From positions 1-17,800 of the forward strand of contig JBATTG010000211.1 of NCBI GenBank assembly GCA_049670425.1: DNA of 17,800 bases, read 5' to 3'. Source of the DNA: Proteocatella sp049670425 (lineage in GTDB: Bacteria; Bacillota; Clostridia; Peptostreptococcales; Filifactoraceae). A model generated the notes under the pieces. The model saw nothing but the letters and a program-made list of their open reading frames with translations, searched no databases and had not been told where the DNA came from. This document shows, piece by piece, positions 1 through 6,697 of the stretch (within the stretch, counting starts at the first letter, position 1; each line of letters begins with the position of its first letter). The position numbers and the translations under genes are program-made.

Positions 1-155
1 AACCTCTCTGAGTTATATTGCTCATCAATGTAAGCAATGTAATCTTTTTGCTCTCTCTCACTCTTCGCATAACATACATCATAGATGTTGAAGCTAAGTG
101 TTTTTGTGAGGTTGTTAAAGCCATATAATTTTAGCTTATTTTGCAACCCTAACAT
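1..155 (-). CDS. speD: S-adenosylmethionine decarboxylase proenzyme, 5' part
   Basis: The minus strand from 155 to the window edge is open for 51 codons and begins MLGLQNKLKLYGFNNLTK, followed by SFNIYDVCYAK and DYIAYIDEQYN. These match the N-terminus of the bacterial SpeD family (E. coli type: GFNNLTKSLSF.IYDICYAK, YIAYIDE.YN). The family makes decarboxylated S-adenosylmethionine, the aminopropyl donor for spermidine, using a pyruvoyl cofactor made by self-cleavage. The self-cleavage site lies beyond the window, so activity cannot be judged. The start is ATG at 155 with GGAAAGG five bases upstream; a GTG directly before it is less well spaced. It is divergent from the metal-resistance operon and has its own promoter at 229-257. 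Family assignment is strong; full length is unknown. Confidence 0.9.
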   Translation of the reverse strand, partial: MLGLQNKLKLYGFNNLTKTLSFNIYDVCYAKSEREQKDYIAYIDEQYNSER

Positions 156-228
156 CACAACCTTTCCGTAGTATATTTTAGTTTTTTTTAAAAATCATTC
201 GTTATAATTCAATTGACTTTTAGAGTTA

Positions 229-257
229 ATATTATCAAGTAAACGTAAAATTGTCAA
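229..257 (-). promoter_or_regulatory. sigma-A type promoter of speD
   Basis: Read on the minus strand, TTGACA (257-252) is followed after exactly 17 bases by TAATAT (234-229). This is close to the vegetative consensus and would start transcription about 65-70 bases before the speD start codon. No riboswitch-like structure was recognised in that leader. Confidence 0.75.
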
Positions 258-391
258 TGGATTTGAAGAAAGTTGTCATATTGACCTTTGATGATATTCA
301 TAGCAATTGAAACTAGCTTGATGCGATAAATGATGAAGCGCTTGCAAAACCCACTTTATATATACCCATTTAAAAATATTTCAAAAAACTA
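258..391. other. spacer between the divergent speD and arsR promoters
   Basis: This AT-rich stretch holds no open reading frame with a ribosome binding site. A short inverted pair (GTCAAT near 253 and ATTGAC near 283) is too weak to call an operator. Nothing else was recognised. Confidence 0.5.
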
Positions 392-421
392 TTGACGATT
401 GAGCAACTGTTCAACTATAAT
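392..421 (+). promoter_or_regulatory. promoter of the arsR/P-type ATPase operon
   Basis: TTGACG (392-397) and TATAAT (416-421) are separated by 18 bases. The spacer is almost completely filled by operator O1 (399-414), so a bound repressor would cover the space between the two boxes. Expected transcription start is about 428, which leaves a leader of about 200 bases before the repressor gene. Confidence 0.85.
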
Positions 422-453
422 GGAGTTGTACAGTTGAACAGTTGCTCAATCGT
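395..453. repeat. perfect 22-bp inverted repeat carrying two ArsR/SmtB-like operators
   Basis: Positions 395-416 and 432-453 are perfect reverse complements of each other (22 bases each) separated by 15 bases. Inside each arm is a 16-base imperfect dyad of 7-2-7 form: O1 TTGAGCAACTGTTCAA at 399-414 and O2 TTGAACAGTTGCTCAA at 434-449. This resembles the TGAACA..TGTTCA type of site bound by SmtB/ZiaR/CadC-family repressors. O1 lies between the -35 and -10 boxes and O2 just after the expected start point. The dyad centres are 35 bases apart. Binding by the repressor encoded at 636 is inferred from position and family. Confidence 0.8.
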
Positions 454-625
454 ACAAACTGTATCAAGCGGGAAAATACCAGAAATTTAATTTGATATTC
501 AAAACTTGGGGTGGCTCTCATTATGGGGCACAGCAGAAGCGATGATATATTCAGTTTTTATTAATAATCCAAATGGAATTTGGTGAAAAAAGGTGATGTT
601 TTAAATTAATAGCTTCATTATAATA
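454..625 (+). other. untranslated leader of the arsR operon
   Basis: About 170 bases lie between the operators and the ribosome binding site. A small hairpin (CCAAAT 569-574, loop GGA, ATTTGG 578-583) and a possible 13-codon ORF at 523-564 can be seen, but neither is convincing as an attenuator. No known riboswitch was recognised. Confidence 0.4.
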
Positions 626-635
626 GGGAGGAAGT

Positions 636-1022
636 ATGCTTACAAAAATAATAGCGGATAAAAGTCCGGAAATAAAAGCGGTATTTTGCGACTGTGATGT
701 TATACACGAAGAACTTGTAAATAATGTCAAGGCTAAGATGCCTGAGGATGGCAAGCTGTACGACCTTGCTGATCTGTTCAAGATATTTGCAGACAGCACA
801 AGGATTAATATACTATGGGCTCTGGAAGAAAGTGAGATGTGCGTCTGTGACCTGGCTGTTCTGCTTGGAATGACAAAATCGGCAATATCGCATCAGCTGA
901 GAACCTTAAAAAATACCAATATGGTGAAATTCAGAAAAGATGGCAAGAATGTATATTACTCATTGAAGGATGATCATGTCAAAAAAATTCTGGAAATGGG
1001 AATGGACCATATCAACGAATAG
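636..1022 (+). CDS. ArsR/SmtB-family metal-sensing repressor (CadC-like)
   Basis: A 128-residue winged-helix repressor, expected to leave DNA when it binds Zn(II), Cd(II) or Pb(II). The recognition helix is around residues 80-95 (MTKSAISHQLRTLKN). Both classical metal sites of the family appear present. The thiolate alpha3N site is Cys18 and Cys20 with Cys69 and Cys71 in the ECVCDL-like motif (here MCVCDL). The alpha5 site has Asp112, His114, His125 and Glu128, spaced exactly as SmtB Asp104/His106/His117/Glu120. The ATG at 636 is preceded by GGGAGG (626-631). The P-type ATPase follows 51 bases later, so this is the usual repressor-pump pair. It probably autoregulates through the operators at 399-449. 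Which metal is the natural inducer cannot be told from sequence. Confidence 0.92.
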   Translation: MLTKIIADKSPEIKAVFCDCDVIHEELVNNVKAKMPEDGKLYDLADLFKIFADSTRINILWALEESEMCVCDLAVLLGMTKSAISHQLRTLKNTNMVKFRKDGKNVYYSLKDDHVKKILEMGMDHINE

Positions 1023-1073
1023 ATGAAACATACTTAAATATAAAGGCTTAAAGGTAGTGGAGGAGATGAAAAA

Positions 1074-3053
1074 ATGAGTGATAAAATAGAGTTGAAAGGT
1101 TTAGAAGTTGAAGCAGAACATGACAATCATGGCTGTTCAGATTGAGCGGCAAAATCGGAAATAGTTATTTCCAAGGGTCATGTTCATGAAATTGATAAAA
1201 AAAGTATAATAAAAATAATTGTAGCAATAGTTCTTTTTGTAGCCGCATTTACAGTAGCAGACAGGAGCATAAGCTTAATTCTTTATGTAATGGCATATTT
1301 TGTAATTGGATTTGAAGTTGTATGGAAGGCGTTAAAAAATATTATAAAGGGGGAGGTTTTTGATGAAAATTTCCTCATGACTATAGCAACAATAGGAGCG
1401 TTTGCAATTGGAGAATACCCCGAAGCTGTAGCCGTCATGTTATTTTATGAAGTTGGAGAATTTTTTCAGGATTATGCGGTCAGCAGATCCAAAAAGTCAA
1501 TTGCGGAGCTTATGGATATAAGGCCAGATTACGCCAATGTAATGTTAAATGATGAGTGGCACATGCTTTCACCAGAAGAAGTCGAGGTGGATGACATCAT
1601 CGAGATAAAACCAGGTGAGCGAATTCCATTGGATGCGGTGGTTGTCGGTGGATATTCCATGATTGATACGGCGGCCCTTACAGGGGAAGCTGTCCCCAAG
1701 AGTGTAAAAGCTGGAGACGAGATACTAAGCGGATGTATAAACATAAATGGCGTTATTACGGCTAAGGTTACAAAGAAATATGCAGAGTCTACAGTAAGCA
1801 AGATACTGAATCTTGTTGAAAATGCAAGCAGTAAGAAATCCAAGTCAGAGAAGTTCATTACAAAATTTGCAAGATACTATACACCTGTGGTAGTAGGCTT
1901 TGCAGCTTTGCTTGCAACCGTTCCGCCTATAGTCATGGGCCAGGGTTTTGAACAGTGGATATCAAGAGCGCTTATATTTCTTGTGATTTCATGTCCGTGT
2001 GCACTGGTAATATCAGTTCCGTTAAGTTTTTTTGGGGGAATTGGGGGAGCGTCAAGACAGGGAATACTTGTAAAAGGCAGCAACTATCTTGAAGCCCTTG
2101 CAAAGGCTGAAATTGTAGTTTTTGATAAGACCGGGACTCTTACAAAGGGTGTATTTGAGGTTCACGACATAAAACCTTCTGAAAATCCAAAAACTGAAAA
2201 ATTCAGTATCGAGGAAATCCTCGAGTTTGCAGCCTATGCGGAAAGTTACTCGAATCATCCTATTTCGGATTCTTTGAAAAAGGCTTATGGGAAAGCCATT
2301 GACAAGAACAGGATAAGTGATGTGGAAGAGATTGCAGGACATGGGGTAAAAGCCCGAGTGGATGGCAAGCTTGTTTATGCTGGAAACAACAGGCTTATGG
2401 AAATATTCGAAATTGGCTTTGAAAGTCAGGAACTTGCAGGGACTGTAGTCCATGTTGCGGTAAATGGTAAATATGCAGGGCATATTCTTATTTCAGATGA
2501 ATTGAAGGAAGACTCCAAAAAAGCGGTAAGCGAACTTAAAAAATCTGGAATAAAGAAAATCATAATGCTAACAGGTGACAGCAAATCCTCAGGAGAAGCG
2601 GTGGCTGAGCTTTTGGGCATAGATTATGTATATTCGGAACTGCTTCCTGTGGATAAAGTGGAGAAACTGGAAGAACTTTTTGCAAGCTTATCCACAAAGG
2701 GTAAACTGGTTTTTGTAGGGGATGGAATAAATGATGCTCCGGTACTCGCAAGAGCCGACATCGGCATAGCCATGGGTGGGATTGGCTCTGATGCTGCGAT
2801 AGAGGCTGCCGATGTGGTAATAATGACGGATGAACCATCTAAAATAGTGAATGCTATAAATGTATCCAGAAAAACCCTGAAAATAGCTAATCAAAATATC
2901 GTATTTGCCCTCGGAGTAAAAGCCATAGTACTCGTTATGGGAACTATGGGGCTGGCAACCATGTGGGCCGCGGTATTTGCCGATGTTGGAGTATCATTCC
3001 TTGCAGTTATTAATGCTATGAGGGCCATGAAGATGGATAGAGTAAAAAGATAG
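1074..3053 (+). CDS. PIB-type Zn/Cd/Pb-exporting ATPase with predicted selenocysteine (UGA at 1143)
   Basis: Read from ATG 1074 (GGAGGAG at 1059-1065), this encodes 659 residues if the in-frame TGA at 1143-1145 is decoded as selenocysteine (residue 24). A conventional caller would start at ATG 1290, but that codon lacks a ribosome binding site and would remove the first membrane helix (about residues 45-62). Around the TGA the protein reads GCSD-U-AAK, where U occupies the second Cys of the CxxCAAK motif of heavy-metal-associated domains. The rest is a normal pump: TGEA actuator loop (203-206), CPC in the transport helix (307-309), phosphorylation motif DKTGT (351-355), His-Pro of the nucleotide domain (near 395), GDGINDAP hinge, and late-helix Lys and Asp-x-Gly typical of Zn/Cd/Pb pumps. 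It is co-transcribed with the metal repressor. Exported metal is inferred. Full readthrough is strongly supported; Sec itself is a prediction. Confidence 0.9.
1143..1172 (+). promoter_or_regulatory. in-frame UGA with SECIS-like hairpin
   Basis: The TGA at 1143-1145 is in frame with both the upstream start (1074) and the pump ORF. Starting 12 bases after it, GGAAAT (1157-1162) and ATTTCC (1167-1172) form a perfect 6-bp stem with the loop AGTT (1163-1166). Bacterial SECIS elements are short hairpins inside the coding region, with the apical loop roughly 16-37 bases after UGA and a G among the first two loop bases. Here the loop begins 18 bases after the UGA and G is its second base. The stem is AU-rich, so it is modest in stability. 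Confidence 0.7.
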
Positions 3054-3070
3054 GAACTCCTTAGATGATA

Positions 3071-3877
3071 TCATATTCCAAGGATAGAGCCTATATCTGT
3101 AAGCGGATAATTTTCGAAGTACTGGAGTTTCAGGTTTCGGATTTCAATAAAAGTTTTTATAGCTTCGAAATCTGGGTGCTGCTTCAGGTTTCCGTTGAAA
3201 ATAATGTGCTCATCAATTTTCCCAGAGGCTCCACCCAGAAATCCGTGTTTGAATCCTTTCAGCTGGACAAATCCTTGCTGCACAATAAGCACATCTATTT
3301 CAGGTGAATTTTCCCTGACAGTCCGTGCTATGCCCATGTCAGAAGTTATTATGGAATTTTCATCTACAACTACTATATTACAGTTGGTATAGCCCTGCAT
3401 TACGTTGATTATCTTGTATTTTGAATTGCGGATAACATCAAGCAGGGCACTATCTGTATAAGCTATATTATGAAAAAAATGTTCTCCAAGTTGAACGCCA
3501 TTATAAATGCAGCTATTAGGATATTTATGCCCAATTGCACTTGAACCTGAAACGACTTTTATGGGAGCCATAGCCTCATTAAGGTAAGCTACATAGTGGT
3601 TTAATGTTTCCGCACAGGTCTCAGATTCCATAGTGCAGTCTGGTGCTTGTTCTAAACTGCCTGTATTTCCAGCATTTAGCTGAAGTGAGACGTTTCGAAT
3701 TTGTTCTTTGGCCAGGATTAAAGTATTTCCTGAAGTGCATAAATATATATCTGGATGGTCAGAAATTTCTTCATAGACATGATGAGTTTCCTGGATTTCT
3801 ATTATGTTTTTCCCAAGACTTGAAATGAAATTTTTAAGTTCTACATCAGCATTTTGGGATATGAATGCGTATTTCAT
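3071..3877 (-). CDS. uncharacterised protein, probable GME-fold family (DUF6873-like)
   Basis: A 268-residue soluble protein without signal peptide or membrane segment. I recall similar clostridial proteins annotated as a GME-fold family, related to the guanidino-group-modifying enzymes such as arginine deiminases. Supporting stretches are CNIVVVDENSIITSDMGIA (about residues 165-183) and HGFLGGASGKID (about 210-221), which look like conserved ligand-binding loops. No catalytic assignment is made; the substrate is unknown. ATG at 3877 has AAGGAG seven bases upstream and a good promoter at 3924-3952. It converges on the P-type ATPase with only 17 bases between stop codons, and no terminator hairpin is obvious there. 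It is divergent from the diguanylate cyclase. Family placement is from memory of motifs and could be wrong. Confidence 0.6.
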   Translation of the reverse strand: MKYAFISQNADVELKNFISSLGKNIIEIQETHHVYEEISDHPDIYLCTSGNTLILAKEQIRNVSLQLNAGNTGSLEQAPDCTMESETCAETLNHYVAYLNEAMAPIKVVSGSSAIGHKYPNSCIYNGVQLGEHFFHNIAYTDSALLDVIRNSKYKIINVMQGYTNCNIVVVDENSIITSDMGIARTVRENSPEIDVLIVQQGFVQLKGFKHGFLGGASGKIDEHIIFNGNLKQHPDFEAIKTFIEIRNLKLQYFENYPLTDIGSILGI

Positions 3878-3923
3878 GGAGTTCTCCTTATAATCAAAAC
3901 GTTGTATTTTGAAGCATATAAAT

Positions 3924-3952
3924 ATTATAGAAGCAATTGCATATTATTACAA
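3924..3952 (-). promoter_or_regulatory. promoter of the GME-fold-like gene
   Basis: On the minus strand TTGTAA (3952-3947) and TATAAT (3929-3924) are separated by 17 bases. Expected transcription starts about 40 bases before the start codon at 3877. Confidence 0.7.
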
Positions 3953-3963
3953 GTGTATACTTG
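3950..3963. promoter_or_regulatory. small palindrome between divergent promoters
   Basis: CAAGTGTATACTTG has perfect 5-base arms around a 4-base centre. It overlaps the minus-strand -35 box and lies just upstream of the plus-strand -35 box at 3971, where a single regulator could control both genes. No cognate regulator is evident. Confidence 0.35.
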
Positions 3964-3970
3964 AATAAGA

Positions 3971-3999
3971 TTGACGCGAAAAAGCATATTTGCTATACT
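3971..3999 (+). promoter_or_regulatory. promoter of the diguanylate cyclase gene
   Basis: TTGACG (3971-3976), a 17-base spacer and TATACT (3994-3999). Transcription would start near 4006. This means the ATG at 4024 would have almost no leader, which supports the start at 4054. Confidence 0.8.
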
Positions 4000-4053
4000 T
4001 AAAAAAACAGAAGATAACATATAATGATTATTATATATGAAGGAGAAGGAGTC

Positions 4054-5754
4054 ATGAGGCTACTGCATATTGAAAAAGATGAATTATTTTCAAAACAGGT
4101 CAAGAAGATTGTTGAAGATAATGGTTTTATTTATCTTAATATAGATTCTTTTGAAGAGGCACAGCGCATACTGTCTGAAATGGAGATTCATTTGCTGATA
4201 ACAGCGAATCGCATAGATGATGAAGATTGTGACTCTTTTATTGAAAAGATTAAGATTTCAGAATCATCTCAGATTCCAGTTATTGTAATTTCGGAGGAAG
4301 AGGACTTTGAACAGAAATCGCATTATTTTAAAATGGGGGTAATGGCATATCTGAACAAGGACGAGTTTGAGCTTAAGAGACTTGACAAATATATTCAAAC
4401 CATAAAACGTGAGCTTGAATTGATACAGTATCTAAGAGGTTTGAAAATTGCGGTAGTTGATGACAGCAGCTTCTCGCTGGGGGTAATCAGGAGCTTTTTT
4501 GATTCCTATAAAGTTAAAAATGTCGAGTATTTTCAAGACTCCTACGAGTTTGGCAAGAATGTTGAAAATATTAAAAATTATGATATGTTTATTATTGATT
4601 ATGTAATGCCCGTGTTTGATGGGGAATACTTAATCCTTAAGATACGCGAAGAAAATCTGGATTCTATGATTATCCTGGTTACGTCCAATGGAGACGAAAA
4701 GACCATAACTCATTGCTTGAGCATCGGCGCCGATGATTTCATATTGAAGCCTCTCGAGGTCAAACTGTTTATGCTCAGGGTTATCTCATGTCTGCGCCAG
4801 TTTAAACTTAATCAGGAAAATATGAATAAAAGCAAAGTGCTTTTTGAAATGGCAACACGAGATTCGCTCACTGGCGTTTACAACCGTAATTATTTTATAA
4901 ATACTTATGGGCACAAAGTTGCTGAATCACTTAGAAGCGGGCAGCCATTTTCCTTGATTCTTCTGGATATAGATCATTTTAAGGAGATAAATGACCGATA
5001 CGGCCATTTAAAAGGAGATTATGTTCTCAAAGAGATTGCTGGATTGCTGAAGCACAATTTGAGAGAATCAGACATAATTTGCAGATGGGGAGGCGAAGAG
5101 TTCATCATCTTATGTGTAAATACGGACCTGCGAAAAGCGGTCATTGTAGCAGAAAAATTACGTTCGAGCATTGAGGAATATAGGTTTAAATCTGTGAAAA
5201 GAGTCACGGCGAGCATAGGGGTGACGCAGTGGAAGCTTGGCGATGACAAAGACAGCGCCTTCAAGCGTATCGACAATTCGCTTTACCTTGCAAAATTGAC
5301 TGGAAGAAATAAAGTGGTTTCGAACGAAGAGCTTCAGATTGTTAAAGATGGGCTTCCTGTAAACATTGAATGGGGACCGTTCTTCATAAGCGGACACCCT
5401 AAGCTGGATTTGGAGCACTATGAAATGATTAGACTGTCAAATGAGATTATCCAAAACTGTTTCGTAGAAGGAAGCGATGCTACCGTCATACAGCTTTTCA
5501 GCAAGCTTATAACCGAGACTGCTGAGCACTTCAGAAATGAGGAGGAGCTTTTAAGGTCACTTGCGTATGAAAAGTTAGAGGAGCATATTGATATTCATAA
5601 AGAACTTATAACTAAAGCTAATCTTGTTCAAAAGGAGCTTATTGCTGGGACTATAAAGCCTATAGATGTTGCCAGGTATTTAATTCAGGATGTGGTTGTA
5701 GGCCATATAATTAAAAATGATTTTGATTTTTTCTATATTTTCAATGATAAATAA
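4054..5754 (+). CDS. diguanylate cyclase with two receiver domains and C-terminal hemerythrin domain
   Basis: A 566-residue cytoplasmic signalling protein. The start is ATG 4054 because AAGGAGAAGGAG lies directly before it; the in-frame ATG at 4024 has none. Domain order: degenerate receiver (1-120, phospho-Asp position replaced in LLITANR); intact receiver (130-250) with Asp136/Asp137, phospho-acceptor Asp182 in IIDYVMP, Thr210 and Lys232; GGDEF domain (265-425) with GGEEF at 346-350 and an inhibitory-site RESD at 337-340, five residues before it; hemerythrin-like domain (440-560). All seven diiron ligands are present: His455, His492, Glu496, His511, His515, His551, Asp556. The protein should make c-di-GMP from GTP, controlled by phosphorylation and by oxygen or redox state at the diiron site. 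It is monocistronic, with a terminator at 5773-5832. No histidine kinase is adjacent. Confidence 0.92.
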   Translation: MRLLHIEKDELFSKQVKKIVEDNGFIYLNIDSFEEAQRILSEMEIHLLITANRIDDEDCDSFIEKIKISESSQIPVIVISEEEDFEQKSHYFKMGVMAYLNKDEFELKRLDKYIQTIKRELELIQYLRGLKIAVVDDSSFSLGVIRSFFDSYKVKNVEYFQDSYEFGKNVENIKNYDMFIIDYVMPVFDGEYLILKIREENLDSMIILVTSNGDEKTITHCLSIGADDFILKPLEVKLFMLRVISCLRQFKLNQENMNKSKVLFEMATRDSLTGVYNRNYFINTYGHKVAESLRSGQPFSLILLDIDHFKEINDRYGHLKGDYVLKEIAGLLKHNLRESDIICRWGGEEFIILCVNTDLRKAVIVAEKLRSSIEEYRFKSVKRVTASIGVTQWKLGDDKDSAFKRIDNSLYLAKLTGRNKVVSNEELQIVKDGLPVNIEWGPFFISGHPKLDLEHYEMIRLSNEIIQNCFVEGSDATVIQLFSKLITETAEHFRNEEELLRSLAYEKLEEHIDIHKELITKANLVQKELIAGTIKPIDVARYLIQDVVVGHIIKNDFDFFYIFNDK

Positions 5755-5772
5755 ATTATGATAGGTGAAAGT

Positions 5773-5832
5773 AAAGCGACCAGGAAATGACTGACATTGA
5801 TGTCAGCCAGATTCTTTCCGCTTTATTTTTTT
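5773..5832 (+). terminator. rho-independent terminator after the diguanylate cyclase gene
   Basis: A long imperfect hairpin: AAAGC (5773-5777) with GCTTT (5820-5824), GGAAA (5783-5787) with TTTCC (5815-5819), and CTGACA (5791-5796) with TGTCAG (5801-5806) around a TTGA loop. A run of seven T follows at 5826-5832. Confidence 0.75.
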
Positions 5833-6132
5833 GGAAAAAATTTAACCATCGCTGCCGAGAAAATGCCGACTTCTAAAGTTGTGGGCAGCTGTGTGTCTCA
5901 AGATAGGATCCTGTGAAATGTCAAGGTTGGAGAAGTTTATAGTTTAACAATTAAAATGTAAGAATAAAACAAAAAAACTATTAAATTAAGTTCTAATTAA
6001 GAAAAAATAATGGAAAGTATAAGCTGAACTGTATTTTAGGATAAATTACAAATTTTAGCAATTGTCTGTATAAAGGGAAAACGTTTGAAATAAAGCCTGT
6101 TTGGCAAACTGGAAATAAATATTGAAATAGGG
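5833..6132. other. gene-free AT-rich gap before the hydrogenase operon
   Basis: There is no ORF with a ribosome binding site on either strand. One foldable piece is present: GCTGCC (5851-5856) can pair with GGCAGC (5884-5889), enclosing a second stem CGACTT (5867-5872) / AAGTTG (5876-5881). It is not followed by a T-run and matches no RNA family I recognise. The rest is AT-rich without visible features. Confidence 0.4.
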
Positions 6133-6175
6133 TTGAAATTGTCTTGAAATTAAGATAGAATATCATATTATGATA
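6133..6175 (+). promoter_or_regulatory. hydrogenase operon promoter with 15-bp palindromic operator
   Basis: TTGAAA (6133-6138) and TAGAAT (6156-6161) are 17 bases apart. A second overlapping pair, TTGAAA (6144-6149) and TATTAT (6166-6171), is 16 bases apart. At 6161-6175 is a perfect 7-1-7 palindrome, TATCATA-T-TATGATA, on the expected start site. This geometry recalls Fur/PerR boxes, but the sequence does not match their consensus or that of Rex. The regulator is unknown. Confidence 0.65.
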
Positions 6176-6205
6176 CATAATTAACAATAAGAAAAGGAGA
6201 CAATT

Positions 6206-6697
6206 ATGAACAATGAAGAAATGATCAAAAAAATCGATGAAATTATTGCAGAGTTTGGTGAAGAAAGAGCTCAACTCATAAATATCATGCAGGCAATTCA
6301 AAAACAGTATCGCTATCTTCCAGAGGAATCATTAAAATACATATCAAAAAGAATGGGAATAAGCGAAGCTAAAATATACGGGGTAGCTACATTTTATGAA
6401 AATTTTTCATTAGACCCAAAAGGAAAATACGTAATTAAAGTATGCGACGGAACGGCATGTCACGTGAGGAAGTCAATCCCTATATTGGAGGCGCTTAGAA
6501 GACAGCTGAAACTTACAGATAAGAAAAAGACGACAGATGACATGATGTTCACTGTAGAAACGGTTTCATGTCTTGGGGCATGTGGCCTGGCTCCTGTAAT
6601 AACTGTAAATGAGAAGGTATACCCAAAAATGACACCGGATGGAGTTGTTGAGATACTAAGGTTGATAGCGGAGGAGACTAAAAATGCTGATAAATAG
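6206..6697 (+). CDS. hydC: NAD-dependent [FeFe]-hydrogenase small subunit (NuoE-like)
   Basis: A 163-residue thioredoxin-like [2Fe-2S] protein of the NuoE family. An N-terminal helical domain (1-75) precedes the cluster domain, with ligands Cys80, Cys85, Cys122 and Cys126 (CDGTAC and CLGAC motifs). In HydABC-type hydrogenases this subunit sits beside the NuoF-like subunit and takes part in electron transfer with NADH. ATG at 6206 is preceded by AAAGGAG. It is the first gene of an operon in the hydC-hydB-hydA order of known multimeric hydrogenases, and its last codons overlap the start of the next gene by 14 bases, indicating translational coupling. It could equally be called hymA. Confident in family and complex. 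Confidence 0.92.
   Translation: MNNEEMIKKIDEIIAEFGEERAQLINIMQAIQKQYRYLPEESLKYISKRMGISEAKIYGVATFYENFSLDPKGKYVIKVCDGTACHVRKSIPILEALRRQLKLTDKKKTTDDMMFTVETVSCLGACGLAPVITVNEKVYPKMTPDGVVEILRLIAEETKNADK

Noticed and set aside
523..564. Possible 13-codon leader peptide with GGGGTGG upstream
   Set aside because: It has no regulatory codon bias and no adjoining attenuator structure. It is probably a chance ORF in the arsR leader.
1290..3053. ATG 1290 as the start of the P-type ATPase, with the upstream part as a broken remnant
   Set aside because: There is no ribosome binding site before 1290, and that start would cut away the first membrane helix. The upstream frame has a strong ribosome binding site, coding character and only one TGA.
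3065..3307. 80-codon plus-strand ORF
   Set aside because: It is antisense to the well-supported minus-strand gene 3071-3877 and has no ribosome binding site.
4024..4053. ATG 4024 as start of the diguanylate cyclase
   Set aside because: It lacks a ribosome binding site and lies about 18 bases from the predicted transcription start. ATG 4054 is directly preceded by AAGGAGAAGGAG.
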